Assembly: GCF_029891735.1 (NCBI RefSeq)
Contig: NZ_JANQDH010000073.1
Span: forward strand, 1 to 59,709
DNA length: 59,709 nt
Direction: 5' to 3'
Origin: Chrysosporum bergii ANA360D
GTDB taxonomy: Bacteria; Cyanobacteriota; Cyanobacteriia; Cyanobacteriales; Nostocaceae
A program made the position numbers and the translations under genes. This document shows, piece after piece, positions 6,946 through 16,631 of the stretch. Position 1 is the stretch's first letter; each line of letters opens with the position of its first letter. The notes beneath the pieces were generated by a model, which searched no databases, was not told where the DNA came from, and was given only the letters and a program-made list of their open reading frames with translations.

Positions 6946-8163
6946 TTACAACTTCTGCCCGGCAAAGATTGAGCGTACTTCACCGTTACGACGAATAATA
7001 GCTTCGCCGTTGGCAACATCCACCAGAATCCAACCTGTATTACCGATGCTTTCGCCCATATGTATCCGGCGAGTTACCCCTTCAAACTCAAATAAAGCAG
7101 CAGATTTTTCCCCTAACTCTAGTAATCCCTCTAAGGTGTAACTGGGAGTATTTGGAACTGGGGAAGGCAAATATGCCTGTTGTTGGGTATCTGTTGGCGG
7201 TAAGGTAGGCCGGGCTGGAGTAACTGCTACAGATGGCTGCTTTTCTTTCTTTGGTGCTGTTGGCACGGTTGCAGGTTTAGCCGGTGGTTGGACAGGTTTA
7301 GATGTTTGAGAATTACCTGCTTCCAGTGGTTTATTTGTACCACGGACGGGAACAGGTGGTGGTGCATAACGCATTGGTGATGGGGCTTGATAAACAGGAA
7401 TGTAAACCCGCTCCACCACGTTTGTGGTAGTTTTATTAACGGGCGGTGTGTTGTTAGCAGCTAAGGGTGTTGGTAAACTACCAGTTGTAGCTGGTAATTG
7501 AGTAACTACCTGATTGTTAATCGCAGGAGGAGCAGATGTGGAATTAGTGCTTGCTCGTTGCTGTTCTATGATTGCCAAGGCTCCCAACATATAATCAACT
7601 AATTCTGCCTGGGGGTCTACTTGATTGGGTAACTGCGTCTGTGCTGGGGATACATATATATCTGGTTCAGTCAATTTGTCCGTGAGGACAGTCAGCAATC
7701 CAGACTGTACTATATATATGCTGCTGGCCATGGCCACGCCGATAGTTGTGCCAGTAATGAGCAGTTTTCTCAAATTGAGCTTAGTTTTTTGGCGTTTAAT
7801 AATAGCCTTTGGTTTATCAACCACAACTGTTTTTTTTGTCTGGGTGAGGGAGTTTGATAAAACAACCTGGGGTACATTAATTGTTTGCACCTGCTCATAT
7901 TCTGAAGCCACTGGTGTGGTAGATTGAGCGGAATTTGTCTGTAAATCTGGTGTCGAAGTTTGTTCTATAGACCGTGGTACACCATGACCAGGCCTTAAAG
8001 TCTGGTAACGGTGATTTAGCCCCACATCTAAAATTTCGTCAATATCGGCAAAGAGTTCATCCATCATGCCATCAGCATAAAATTCTATTGACCACGGGTC
8101 ATTGGTGATCAAATCTTCTGATGGCTCTGGAATAATGAATTGGTTTCTGGCTGCTTGTAACAT
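6946..8163 (-). CDS. Proline-rich single-pass membrane protein of unknown function
   Basis: A 405-residue protein I do not recognise by name. The N-terminus is acidic (about residues 15-50, with MDELFADIDEILD); one membrane helix follows a Lys/Arg-rich stretch near residue 135 (LLITGTTIGVAMASSIYIVQ). Residues about 210-335 are a Pro/Thr/Ala/Gln-rich linker. The last 60 residues form a compact domain with FEFEGVTRRIHMGESIG, TGWILVDVANGEAIIRRNGE and VRSIFAGQKL, reminiscent of the GspC/PilP-type beta module in which RNGEVRxIxxGQ recurs. The topology suggests a cytosolic head and a periplasmic tail. A role in secretion, pilus or envelope assembly is a guess from that tail. Confidence 0.75.
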   Translation of the reverse strand: MLQAARNQFIIPEPSEDLITNDPWSIEFYADGMMDELFADIDEILDVGLNHRYQTLRPGHGVPRSIEQTSTPDLQTNSAQSTTPVASEYEQVQTINVPQVVLSNSLTQTKKTVVVDKPKAIIKRQKTKLNLRKLLITGTTIGVAMASSIYIVQSGLLTVLTDKLTEPDIYVSPAQTQLPNQVDPQAELVDYMLGALAIIEQQRASTNSTSAPPAINNQVVTQLPATTGSLPTPLAANNTPPVNKTTTNVVERVYIPVYQAPSPMRYAPPPVPVRGTNKPLEAGNSQTSKPVQPPAKPATVPTAPKKEKQPSVAVTPARPTLPPTDTQQQAYLPSPVPNTPSYTLEGLLELGEKSAALFEFEGVTRRIHMGESIGNTGWILVDVANGEAIIRRNGEVRSIFAGQKL

Positions 8164-8375
8164 AAGGCATTTTGGGTTGTGGCTGCCTACCGCCTGGAAA
8201 TCAGGATTTAGACATCAGTTGCCAAGCCCTAGTCAAAATTAGACTAGTTGATGACTTGGTAGTATTAAAATAAACTGTAATCGGAATCCTGCTGATAATG
8301 CTAGTAATTTAACTACTGTCATCTATCATACTAGTTCCTTTTTTTCTACTATACTCAAATTTGATGCAGTTTAAC

Positions 8376-10292
8376 TTAAGCTAATGCCGGAAGCTCTGAC
8401 TGGCCACTAGTTTTACGCAATTCTAAATATATTAACAAGGCGTTAATATCAGCCGGATTAACCCCCCCAGTGCGTGCTGCTTGACCGACAGTGAGTGGTT
8501 TTACCTGACTGAGTTTTTCCCGTGCTTCTTTAGAAAGAGTATTAATTATGGTGTAATCCAAGTCCGCAGGTAGTTGGCGGTGTGCTTGACGGGAAATTTG
8601 TTCTATCTGATTTTGTTGTCTAGCCAGATAACCAGAATACTTGATGTCTATTTCCGCGCCTTGTTTTTCTGCTGGCTTGAGGTTAGGGCTTCCTAATCCG
8701 TAGCTATCCAGGTCAACGTAATGAAACCCCGGACGGCGCAGTAATTCAGCTAGGGTAATTGAACCTTTAATAGTTTGTTGGGAAGCAGAAGCAATAGCTT
8801 GGCCTATGGGATCATGTTCTTTGATTCTGGTGGCATATAGCCTTTGTTTTTCTTCATTAATATGTGTTTGTTTTTCAATAAACAAATTCCATCTGCGATG
8901 ATCAATTAAGCCTATTTCTCGTCCTAAAGGTGTTAGTCGTTGGTCAGCATTATCAGAACGCAACACCAAGCGATACTCAGATCTGCTGGTGAGCATTCGG
9001 TAAGGTTCCCGCAAATCCTTTGTACACAAGTCATCAATCAGCGTACCAATATAACTGTGTTCGCGCGGGAAAATGATCATTTCTTCACCGCCAACTAAGC
9101 GTGCAGCATTAATTCCCGCCACAATTCCTTGGGCTGCTGCTTCCTCATAGCCAGTGGTTCCGTTAATTTGTCCCGCACAAAATAAACCAGAAATTTTCTT
9201 AGTCATTAGTGTGGGATAACACTGTGTTGCTGGTAAATAGTCATATTCCACCGCATAGGCTGGCCGCAGCATGATACATTTTTCTAAACCGGGTAGACTG
9301 CGTAACATTTGCAATTGCAAATTTTCTGGCAACCCTGTAGAAAAGCCTTGGATATACAATTCTGGTATATCTCTTCCTTCTGGTTCTATAAATATTTGGT
9401 GGCTTTCCTTGTCAGCAAAGCGGACTATCTTATCTTCTATGCTAGGACAATAGCGCGGACCTTTAGCTTCTACCCAACCGCCATAAACTGGTGATAAATG
9501 TAAATTTTCCCGAATCAGGCGATGAGTTTCCGCCGTGGTGCGGGTGATGTGGCAAGGAATTTGTTCTCGTTCTACCCACACATCGGGGTCAAAGCTAAAC
9601 CAGCGTATTTCTTCATCCCCCGGTTGGATAATCATTTTGCTATAGTCAACCGATCGCTTATCTACCCGGGCCGGTGTACCTGTTTTTAGTCTTCCAGTTT
9701 CAAATCCCAGGCGATTTAAAGTTTGTGTTAAACCTTCCGCCGCAAATTCCCCCGCTCGTCCTGCTGGCATTGATTTGTCACCCACCCAAATCTTACCACC
9801 CAAAAACGTACCAGTGGTCAAAATTACTGCCCGGCATCCAAAAGCCACCCCAAAGTAAGTCTTAACACCAATCACTTCATCGTTAGCTCCCAGCACCAAG
9901 TCCGTAACCATTGCTTCCCGAATGGACAAGTTTTCTTGGTTCTCCACAATATTTTTCATCACTGCGGCATATTCGCGCTTATCACTTTGGGCGCGTAATG
10001 CCCACACCGCAGGACCGCGTGACGAATTAAGGATGCGCTTTTGAAGATAAGTCCGGTCTGCAACTTTGCCTATTTCCCCCCCCAAGGCATCTACTTCATG
10101 GGTTAACTGAGATTTAGCCGGGCCGCCTACTGCTGGATTACAAGGTTGCCAGGCGATTTTATCTAGGTTGAGTGTCAGTAGCAGAGTGCGACAGCCGAGG
10201 CGGGCTGCAGCCAGGGCAGCTTCGCAACCGGAGTGACCTGCACCGACGACAATCACATCAAAAGCGTCTTGGAATTCAACGGAATTGTGCAT
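8376..10292 (-). CDS. mnmG: tRNA uridine-5-carboxymethylaminomethyl modification enzyme MnmG
   Basis: FAD-dependent subunit that with MnmE (not in this window) installs the carboxymethylaminomethyl group at wobble U34 of several tRNAs. The 638-residue length fits the family. The dinucleotide-binding GAGHSG is at residues 17-22, followed by [19 protein letters not shown] and [11 protein letters not shown]; the C-terminal helical MnmE-binding domain includes [21 protein letters not shown] chose the ATG at 10292 (MHNSVEFQD); an ATG two codons upstream (10298) is equally possible. It is a single gene on the minus strand with no near neighbour in the same direction. Confidence 0.95.
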   Translation of the reverse strand: MHNSVEFQDAFDVIVVGAGHSGCEAALAAARLGCRTLLLTLNLDKIAWQPCNPAVGGPAKSQLTHEVDALGGEIGKVADRTYLQKRILNSSRGPAVWALRAQSDKREYAAVMKNIVENQENLSIREAMVTDLVLGANDEVIGVKTYFGVAFGCRAVILTTGTFLGGKIWVGDKSMPAGRAGEFAAEGLTQTLNRLGFETGRLKTGTPARVDKRSVDYSKMIIQPGDEEIRWFSFDPDVWVEREQIPCHITRTTAETHRLIRENLHLSPVYGGWVEAKGPRYCPSIEDKIVRFADKESHQIFIEPEGRDIPELYIQGFSTGLPENLQLQMLRSLPGLEKCIMLRPAYAVEYDYLPATQCYPTLMTKKISGLFCAGQINGTTGYEEAAAQGIVAGINAARLVGGEEMIIFPREHSYIGTLIDDLCTKDLREPYRMLTSRSEYRLVLRSDNADQRLTPLGREIGLIDHRRWNLFIEKQTHINEEKQRLYATRIKEHDPIGQAIASASQQTIKGSITLAELLRRPGFHYVDLDSYGLGSPNLKPAEKQGAEIDIKYSGYLARQQNQIEQISRQAHRQLPADLDYTIINTLSKEAREKLSQVKPLTVGQAARTGGVNPADINALLIYLELRKTSGQSELPALA

Positions 10293-10481
10293 GGTCATTT
10301 TTACAGGACAAGCTAGTTTATAGTTATATACTATTTTAACCGATTCAGTGAGCAAGCTTGGTTATTGTGTTCTGTCTGTTCTGTGGGTTGGTTACGTAAT
10401 TACGGCGCACTTCACATAATTGAGATCATGACGATATATTAAAGATTTCTATTTACCTGGTCTAAGATTTACCCATCAGTA

Positions 10482-10510
10482 TTGACAATAAAACAATAAT
10501 GGAATAACAA
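10482..10510 (+). promoter_or_regulatory. Candidate promoter for the 78-residue gene
   Basis: A perfect TTGACA (10482-10487), a 17-base spacer and a weak -10 (TAACAA, 10505-10510) lie about 90 bases before the start at 10599. This is the only promoter-like feature I see in the roughly 300-base gap after mnmG. Confidence 0.3.
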
Positions 10511-10598
10511 GGTGGCAGCACATAAAAAATTTATTTGCTCACCCCTGGCACAAAACTCTGTAGATCTGTTAACAAAAATCACGCAATTCAGATAAATC

Positions 10599-10835
10599 AT
10601 GCCACAACATACTGACTACAAAGGTGCCAATTTAGAAACTCCAGCACTCGCCTACAAAACACGTCTCAACTCTTGGGCGATCGCTCGTTTGCTTCCTAAT
10701 ACACAACGGGAAATTGTGGCTCGCTTCCGCAGTCGTTCTGATGCTGAGGGTTATGTAGATCACTTAAATAAGATAACACCTGATGCTTCGTTCGCTGTAG
10801 TTTTTGATTGCCAAAGAGAAGCATCTACTATTTAA
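10599..10835 (+). CDS. Small conserved-looking hypothetical protein
   Basis: A 78-residue soluble protein with no recognised domain. The composition is ordinary and codon use looks coding (HIP1 inside codons for WAIAR). The middle, REIVARFRSRSDAEGYVDHL, and FAVVFDCQ at the end suggest an alpha/beta mini-fold. No cysteine pairs or membrane helix are present. It stands alone between mnmG and hisC, with a promoter-like TTGACA upstream. Function unknown. Confidence 0.6.
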   Translation: MPQHTDYKGANLETPALAYKTRLNSWAIARLLPNTQREIVARFRSRSDAEGYVDHLNKITPDASFAVVFDCQREASTI

Positions 10836-10905
10836 AATCATCTCCTTGGCTATTGGCTGAGAAATTAAAAACACGATTCAGTTGCTGATTCTCTTGAGGA
10901 TTTCA

Positions 10906-10951
10906 CCTCAGTTTGAGCAGCCCCGCTTAGGAATAACTGCCTCAACTGAGG
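10906..10951 (+). other. Hairpin with an alternative partner, between the 78-residue gene and hisC
   Basis: Cctcagtt (10906-10913) pairs with aactgagg (10944-10951), and gcag/ctgc extend the stem after a 3-base internal mismatch. The same cctca can instead pair with tgagg at 10895-10899. Mutually exclusive hairpins of this kind occur in attenuators, but the element lies about 270 bases from hisC and could equally be the 3' end of the preceding transcript. Confidence 0.4.
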
Positions 10952-11052
10952 TTTAATAGCTAATAGTTGCTTGAGTTTTGCTCAACTTTGATTTTCCATG
11001 GCAAACCATGGCAAACAAGACGAAGTGATTCCCATTGCGACCAGTCGGGAGT

Positions 11053-11079
11053 TTGGGCGATCGCGTCCTTGGGTATAAT
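11053..11079 (+). promoter_or_regulatory. Candidate promoter for hisC
   Basis: A perfect TATAAT at 11074-11079 preceded by TTGGGC at 11053-11058 (15-base spacer, shorter than ideal) lies about 145 bases before the hisC start. The rest of the 10836-11224 gap holds the 10906-10951 hairpin, a small ttgag-tttt-gctcaa hairpin near 10974 and a tandem ccatggcaaa pair (10996-11015). Confidence 0.3.
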
Positions 11080-11224
11080 TAATAGAACTTGATAGCGATC
11101 ATGCCCTAGGGGATGTCATGGCAGTAATTTGGTCAGCAATTCAGCGATTCTGTCAATTCCCTCAAAGCTCTACAATATAAAATCAATTTCTCCATTACAA
11201 ATTAAAAATTACCAACTAAATCAT

Positions 11225-12373
11225 ATGCTTTCCTTTATCCGTTCTGATTTAGCGCAATTCACAGCTTATAAACCCCACCCCAGCAGTAACACAGACGCAG
11301 CAGTTCCCCTGGATTTAGATCGGCTGGATACCAATGAAAGCCCCTATGATTTGCCAACACAGTTAAAAGAAAAGCTCGCTTCGACTTATCAGCGGGTAAT
11401 TCAAACAAATCGTTATCCTGACGGTGGACATGAAACTTTGAAAGATGCCATTGCTGAATACGTAAATGAGTCAGCATCTCTCTCACCTGGGGTGTTTACT
11501 CGTGCCCATATTTCTCTAGGCAATGGTTCAGACGAACTAATACGCTCTTTATTAATCGCCACTTGCTTGGGAGGGGAAGGTTCAATTTTAGTCGCCAACC
11601 CTACTTTTTCAATGTATGGAATTTTAGCGCAAACTTTGGGTATTCCAGTGGTGACAGTGGGCAGAAATCAAGATAATTTTGCAATTGACTTGACATCTGC
11701 CCAAGCGGCCTTAGAAAAAACTGACAGTCCCCCCATTCGGGTAATTTTTGCAGTCCATCCCAATTCCCCAACTGGTAACTGTTTAACTCCTGCCGAATTG
11801 TCATGGTTAAGAACTTTGAGTGAAGAGATTTTAGTGGTAATTGATGAAGCTTATTTTGAATTTAGCCAAACTAGCTTAGTTAGTGAATTAGTACAGCGTC
11901 CTAACTGGGTGATTCTACGCACTTTTTCCAAAGCTTTTCGGTTAGCCGCCCTGCGGGTGGGATATTGTGTGGCCGATCCACAGGCGATCGCCATTTTAGA
12001 AAAAGTCCGCTTACCTTACAATCTCCCTAGCTTTTCTATTGCTGGGGGATTAGTCGCCATGCAGCATAGGCAACTTTTGCTGGAATCAATTTCTCCAACC
12101 TTGGATGAACGAAACAAACTGATCCAGGTCCTATCCCAACATCCAGGATTACGAGTCAGCCAAAGTACTGCTAATTTTATTTTCCTGCGTCTTTTAGGAA
12201 ATAACTCTGACACCCAAAACCAGACTTTAACAACTCTTCACCAAAAACTGAAAAATTCTGGTACCCTTGTCCGGGAAATTAGCGGGGGATTGCGAATTAC
12301 TGTCGGTACATCAGAGGAAAATACTCGCACCTTAAATAGAATACAAGTTGCTTTATCAAATCTGGGATCTTGA
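11225..12373 (+). CDS. hisC: Histidinol-phosphate aminotransferase
   Basis: PLP-dependent aminotransferase of histidine synthesis (imidazole acetol phosphate to histidinol phosphate). The 382-residue product shows class I/II aminotransferase landmarks: [11 protein letters not shown] near the start, [18 protein letters not shown], Asn180 in HPNSPTGN, Asp207 and Tyr210 in [10 protein letters not shown], and the PLP lysine Lys236 in [17 protein letters not shown] start at the ATG at 11225 (MLSFIRSDL); upstream codons to 11129 are open but not family-like. It is not linked to other his genes, as is usual in cyanobacteria. Confidence 0.92.
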   Translation: MLSFIRSDLAQFTAYKPHPSSNTDAAVPLDLDRLDTNESPYDLPTQLKEKLASTYQRVIQTNRYPDGGHETLKDAIAEYVNESASLSPGVFTRAHISLGNGSDELIRSLLIATCLGGEGSILVANPTFSMYGILAQTLGIPVVTVGRNQDNFAIDLTSAQAALEKTDSPPIRVIFAVHPNSPTGNCLTPAELSWLRTLSEEILVVIDEAYFEFSQTSLVSELVQRPNWVILRTFSKAFRLAALRVGYCVADPQAIAILEKVRLPYNLPSFSIAGGLVAMQHRQLLLESISPTLDERNKLIQVLSQHPGLRVSQSTANFIFLRLLGNNSDTQNQTLTTLHQKLKNSGTLVREISGGLRITVGTSEENTRTLNRIQVALSNLGS

Positions 12374-12390
12374 CATCCTCCCCAGAGAAT
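12370..12390 (-). mobile_element. Orphan IS200/IS605-like end between hisC and a convergent gene
   Basis: On the minus strand this reads ccattctctggggaggatgtcaa, like the terminal bases of cyanobacterial IS200/IS605 right ends. It overlaps the hisC stop codon on one side and reaches within four bases of the neighbouring stop on the other. Too short to be certain. Confidence 0.35.
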
Positions 12391-12393
12391 GGA

Positions 12394-12945
12394 TTAGTTA
12401 AATTTGCCATTCCACTCATTACCCAAACGGCGCACTATTCCTACCGTTTGTGGTAATACCCCGACTAAAAGGGCAAAAACAATATCAGGTATTTGCTCCA
12501 CCGTTTCTAACGGAAAGTACTGTTCAAATTGATCTAATATTTTTTGGATACGCTGCTGAGGAGAGTGGGTTTCTGTAATTTGCTTGATCAACCTAATCCA
12601 CTGTCGCCTAATTAAGTAAGCCTTCTGACGAGCCTCATGATTTTCGGCTGTTAATAAAGACAAGTTACCTATAGGTAATACTCTTTCGCAATCCATATCG
12701 TAGTTCCCACCAATAGCAGCACCAGGCCCGGCAAATTCGGCATGATAGGGTTTAAAGAGTATTAAACCGTTGCGCTTACGACTATTAACAACGAAAATTT
12801 TACCACTGTGTAGAAGTGTGAGGACATCCGATCCGCATGACTGCTCAGTTCCATCTGTCATGATGAGATGGTCTAGGATAACAGTGTCAGAGTAGTAATT
12901 TGATACCATAGCAGCTTGATAGCGTTGGCAGCTTTCGCTATCCAT
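12394..12945 (-). CDS. Hypothetical protein
   Basis: A 183-residue protein I cannot assign. The N-terminal half alternates strands (SDTVILDHLIM, SDVLTLLHSGKIFVVNSRKR) and could be a small beta-barrel-type domain; the C-terminal half is helical, with IRRQWIRLIKQITETHS, QRIQKILDQFEQYFP and a final hydrophobic IVFALLVGVLPQTVGIVRRL that resembles a helix-turn-helix-like segment more than a membrane span. That two-part layout would fit a small regulator, which is only a suggestion. It is convergent with hisC and has a 640-base gene-free region upstream. The start is the first ATG with weak AAAG upstream. Confidence 0.6.
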   Translation of the reverse strand: MDSESCQRYQAAMVSNYYSDTVILDHLIMTDGTEQSCGSDVLTLLHSGKIFVVNSRKRNGLILFKPYHAEFAGPGAAIGGNYDMDCERVLPIGNLSLLTAENHEARQKAYLIRRQWIRLIKQITETHSPQQRIQKILDQFEQYFPLETVEQIPDIVFALLVGVLPQTVGIVRRLGNEWNGKFN

Positions 12946-13587
12946 ATTTTCTTTAAGTTGCAGATAATGTGCTGGTGTTATGTAGCAAGAGCAATTTACT
13001 AAATATGATACTAAAGGACTAAATTAGATTAGTAATTAATAATTGATTATATTCTATGGGATTTAGCTCAATTTGTCGTCACAATTCAGCTATTTTTTCT
13101 TAAAGTTTTCATAAAGCTGAATGAATCAGTACAAACCTAGGATCATGTCTGGAAAGCTTATTAAGCGTAATTTCACGGTGGTTTAATTTTGTTTATCCTT
13201 TATATCCTGAAGTATTTACTGTTGAATAATTCCATCGAATTAGCCTAGAGTATTATGCCCAAGTAAAATACATATATTTAGTCCATATATTTATATAATA
13301 TCAAGTTACTAGAGTGAAGGTTTTCCTCAGTAATAACTCTCAACTTTTCTTCTGACTATATTGTTGAGCAAACAAGAATTGTTTTGTTGGATTTATCCCC
13401 TCTTTTTAGTTACGTATAAACACTAATTTATCTTAAGGTTATTGAGGTAAATGCCATAGGTTTACTTAAGTATAAGTCTAGGTAATCAGTATTATTACAT
13501 TTTCAATATCAAATAACCTCCAGTCACCCCGAACAATAACAAGAGGATATCTTCAGTATTAATCAAAAAGAGTTATATTATATACTT
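12946..13587. other. AT-rich gene-free region
   Basis: About 640 bases between two minus-strand genes. I find no open frame over 40 codons that looks coding, no tRNA pattern, no strong hairpin and no repeat shared with the rest of the window. It is markedly AT-rich (for example 13270-13310) and must include the promoter of the hypothetical gene ending at 12945. Confidence 0.5.
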
Positions 13588-14247
13588 TTAATAAAAAATT
13601 TTACTGACGTGTTTATGCAGCAAGATTTGCCGAGAACCTCCGAACAAAAATGTATTCCAACTAGATTCTAATTTATGCACCTTGTATCCCAATTTAAAAT
13701 ACAGTTGCTGTGCCTGATGGTTATCTTCCAATACGTGGAGATATAAGTCATGAAATCCCCACTCATGGGAAAATTTTTCACAGGTGCTTAGTAGGTGTGA
13801 AGCGACACCATGCCGACGGTATTGGGGATGAACGGCTAAATTAGAAAGATAGGGAAAACTCTTACCAGTGTGTCCCCAGGAATCATTGAAACGCACATTC
13901 AACTCTACTGTTCCCACTAAACGAGGATTGGAAGCAGTACTAATATCAACAGCAACCAAACAAATATGATGGGGTGCTGGTGATGACAAGCGATGTTTGA
14001 GGTCTTCGTAAATACTAAAACGTATAAGCGGAAAAGCCCATCCCCAAAAACCATCATGTCCGTGAAAGCTTTCGGCAATAATATGGGCAACACCAATCAA
14101 ATCATCGGTTGTAGCCGCGAGAATTTGGAATTCCCCACGTGCTTGTTTGGCGGTAGATATGACTGGCTTGTGGTGGTCAGGATGAAAAAACCAAGATGTC
14201 AAGGCTATTCTAGTATTGATTGATTTAACTTCAGGGAAATTTCTCAA
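13588..14247 (-). CDS. GNAT-family N-acetyltransferase
   Basis: A 219-residue protein of the Gcn5-related acetyltransferase superfamily, which moves the acetyl group of acetyl-CoA to an amine. The fold landmarks are visible: an ATTDDLIGVAHIIAESF start helix, VGTVELNVRF strand, the acetyl-CoA loop LAVHPQYRRHGVASHLL (Q/RxxGxA motif) and the final HVLEDNHQAQQLYFKLGYK. Similar cyanobacterial and plastid members exist, but the substrate cannot be read from sequence. About 35 N-terminal residues precede the domain. It is monocistronic. Confidence 0.85.
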   Translation of the reverse strand: MRNFPEVKSINTRIALTSWFFHPDHHKPVISTAKQARGEFQILAATTDDLIGVAHIIAESFHGHDGFWGWAFPLIRFSIYEDLKHRLSSPAPHHICLVAVDISTASNPRLVGTVELNVRFNDSWGHTGKSFPYLSNLAVHPQYRRHGVASHLLSTCEKFSHEWGFHDLYLHVLEDNHQAQQLYFKLGYKVHKLESSWNTFLFGGSRQILLHKHVSKIFY

Positions 14248-14373
14248 ATAATTGAGTCAGAATTGAGTCAGCATTGAAATTTTAACTTAATACGGCTTGT
14301 TTAATCCAAAATATAGGGAAAAGATTTATATGTAGTTATCTGTAGTGCTGTTTGGTTATCAAACTCAAAAATA

Positions 14374-14406
14374 AAAAGCCATACAACTTCATGTTGTATG
14401 GCTTTT
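14374..14406 (-). terminator. Intrinsic terminator of the arsM-arsS unit
   Basis: A perfect 14-bp stem (aaaagccatacaac / gttgtatggctttt) with a 5-base loop. On the minus strand it is followed by TTTTTATTTTT-like sequence, 158 bases past the arsS stop. The symmetry would also let it stop plus-strand transcripts. The rest of the gap 14248-14564 shows no gene. Confidence 0.8.
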
Positions 14407-14564
14407 GGTGTAGTGTGAGGAGCTTAACTAAGTACTATCATAAGCTAATGCCAAACTGGCAGAACACTAGTAACAGTTTTGGTAACGGAGAAATTTTTTC
14501 CGGAAAATATGCTAATATAGTCATTGACTCTGTTTACATCCATAGTCAAAACGATTTCTAATTT

Positions 14565-15542
14565 TTACTGCAAAGCCCCTCCACAGCTGGAACCACATCC
14601 AGCAGTGCAACCATAGCAGTAGTTACCTGTCTGAATCTCATTAATCACATCTAAACTGCCCAATTTTAGCAACTCAGCAACTGTCAACCATTCACCATTG
14701 CCAGTTTTAGCAGGGAGATTCATCATTTGGTTAAAATCGCAATCATACACATTACCCAAGTAGTCCACTGACAGGTAGTGAAGACACATTAAATGTTCAA
14801 CTGTACTGTGATTGAAGTGGGACTCTAAAAAATGCACATATCTATCATGAAGCTTTTTCCGTTCTAAATACATTTTAGTTCTGCCAACAGGCAAGTTAGT
14901 AATCGTTAATAGGTTGTTAAACACTATGTCAAAATGTTGTTGCAGGAAGATTTTGTAATCTTGCTCTAGCTTAGTTTGTTCAGGTGCTAAGGAAAATTTT
15001 TCACTGGTGGGTAATGGAGGATTATATACTAAGTCCAAGATTAAATTTGATTTGTGCCCATAACCGACTTTATTTAGCCATTGCAAGGCTTTAATAGAAG
15101 CATCAAAAACACCACTGCCACGCATTTTATCAACATTATCAACCATGTAGCAAGGCAAAGAAGCCACAACTTTAACTTGGTGTTTAGCAAAATATTCTGG
15201 TAAATCACTGAACCCATCTTGAAAGTAAATGGTCAAATTGGATCGGACAATTACCTGTTTACCTGCGACTGTTGCAGCTTCTACCAATGGCTTAAATCCA
15301 TAATTCATTTCTGGTGCGCCACCAGTTAAATCTACAATCTGAATTTCTGGGAATTGGTGAATTAAAGTAATTAACTGTTGGCAAACTTCTGGGGAAAGTT
15401 CTTCAGTTCGCTTGGGGCTGGCTTCAACATGACAGTGTATGCAAGCCAGATTACACCGCCTACCCAAGTTAATTTGTAAAACAGAAATGCTTTTTTTATT
15501 CAAAGAAGAACTAAGTTTACTTTTGAATAATGTAGTTGACAT
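14565..15542 (-). CDS. arsS: Arsenosugar biosynthesis radical SAM protein ArsS
   Basis: Radical S-adenosylmethionine enzyme of arsenosugar formation, proposed to add the deoxyadenosyl group to methylated arsenic. The 325-residue protein has the CxxxCxxC iron-sulfur motif (Cys30, Cys34, Cys37 in RRCNLACIHCHVEA), the TGGAPEMNYGF segment and the C-terminal DUF3641-type domain ending CYGCTAGCGSSCGGAL, with a run of cysteines that probably hold a further cluster. It follows arsM by 54 bases on the same strand, as in other cyanobacteria, and the pair shares a terminator. Confidence 0.92.
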   Translation of the reverse strand: MSTTLFKSKLSSSLNKKSISVLQINLGRRCNLACIHCHVEASPKRTEELSPEVCQQLITLIHQFPEIQIVDLTGGAPEMNYGFKPLVEAATVAGKQVIVRSNLTIYFQDGFSDLPEYFAKHQVKVVASLPCYMVDNVDKMRGSGVFDASIKALQWLNKVGYGHKSNLILDLVYNPPLPTSEKFSLAPEQTKLEQDYKIFLQQHFDIVFNNLLTITNLPVGRTKMYLERKKLHDRYVHFLESHFNHSTVEHLMCLHYLSVDYLGNVYDCDFNQMMNLPAKTGNGEWLTVAELLKLGSLDVINEIQTGNYCYGCTAGCGSSCGGALQ

Positions 15543-15596
15543 TTGATTTTATTGCATTATTATTGTAGTATGCTACAGCGATCGCATAGATTTTTC

Positions 15597-16598
15597 TTAA
15601 CAGCAACCACCACCGCCATAGTGCCAGGTTGAAGGCGTAATCATGACTTCTGTAGAGTGAGAAGCTACAAGTTTAGCCGCCGTTTTGTCACACACCGCCG
15701 CTGGTACACCACGTTGAAGCAGATGTCCTGCCCCATCATTAAAAAGAGACTCTGCACCGGCATAAATTGCCGTTTTACCTGTGAAGATACAAGCGCCATC
15801 TGCGGGAACTTCCACTTTAAAAGCCACAGAATCCAGACTTTCTAACAGAAGATGTTGTTGTAATTTGTAAGTTTGAGAATCTAGAAGACGGTAAGGACGA
15901 CGGGCGCGAATTTCAACTTGACCAAAACCAACATTAATGATATGACTTATATACTCTTCATAAGTGAGCGCCCCTGATAAACACATGGCACGTAGTCGCT
16001 CATCCTGTTGCAAATGTGTAGGAATGGGAACAGTGGCAATGGGATCGCTCATCTGCAAACGCCCACCCGGTTTTAACACTCGATACGCTTCTGTTAAAGC
16101 ACGGGTTAAATCTTCTGGTGCAAAAATATTGAAAAGGCAATTTTGGGCTACGATATCAACACTAGCATCAGCAACGGGTAGATTAAAAGCATCACCTTCA
16201 CGAATTTCTACAAAGCTGGTGTCAAACCAGGGGTTTTCTGTAGCGGCAATTTCTAGGTTACGTGCAGCCGCATCTCCCATAGCCACCACCGGCTCAATAG
16301 CAATTACAGCACCTGGATAACGAGAAAAATAGGCGAATTGCAGCGCCTCTAGCCCACCGCCAACACCCACATATAACACAGTGGGTTGGTTGACAAGTTC
16401 AGCATGGTGAACAGTTGTCCCACAACCATAGTTCATTTCCTGCATTGCCAGAGGAATTTTCAATCCTGGTAGTTGTATGGGTGTACTTTGGACGCAACAA
16501 AGCCCTACTTCTGGTTCTTGGGCAACTTGACTGTAAAACTGCGCTGCTGTTTCTAAATAACTCATGATGGTTTGGGTCGAGTATTGTGTGGTGTCCAT
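15597..16598 (-). CDS. arsM: Arsenosugar biosynthesis arsenite methyltransferase ArsM
   Basis: SAM-dependent methyltransferase making mono- and dimethylated arsenic, the substrates for arsenosugar formation. The 333-residue product has VGLCCVQSTP (Cys34, Cys35), NYGCGTTV (Cys59), the SAM-binding YVGVGGGLEALQFA near residue 77 and AQNCLFNIF. The C-terminal half carries an extra domain ending in WHYGGGGCC, a vicinal cysteine pair that may bind As(III). I start at the ATG at 16598 because AGGAGG lies six bases before it. arsS follows. No ArsR-type regulator is next to the pair. Confidence 0.92.
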   Translation of the reverse strand: MDTTQYSTQTIMSYLETAAQFYSQVAQEPEVGLCCVQSTPIQLPGLKIPLAMQEMNYGCGTTVHHAELVNQPTVLYVGVGGGLEALQFAYFSRYPGAVIAIEPVVAMGDAAARNLEIAATENPWFDTSFVEIREGDAFNLPVADASVDIVAQNCLFNIFAPEDLTRALTEAYRVLKPGGRLQMSDPIATVPIPTHLQQDERLRAMCLSGALTYEEYISHIINVGFGQVEIRARRPYRLLDSQTYKLQQHLLLESLDSVAFKVEVPADGACIFTGKTAIYAGAESLFNDGAGHLLQRGVPAAVCDKTAAKLVASHSTEVMITPSTWHYGGGGCC

Positions 16599-16604
16599 CG
16601 CACG

Positions 16605-16610
16605 CCTCCT
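16605..16610 (-). promoter_or_regulatory. Ribosome binding site of arsM
   Basis: AGGAGG on the minus strand, six bases before the ATG at 16598. It decides the start against an in-frame ATG eleven codons upstream. Confidence 0.8.
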
Positions 16611-16631
16611 AATGTGATCCCCTGTGTTCAT

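Noticed and set aside
15964-16320. 118-codon frame antisense to arsM
   Set aside because: Lies fully within the well-supported arsM gene on the other strand; low-complexity Ser/Ala/Thr composition typical of shadow frames.
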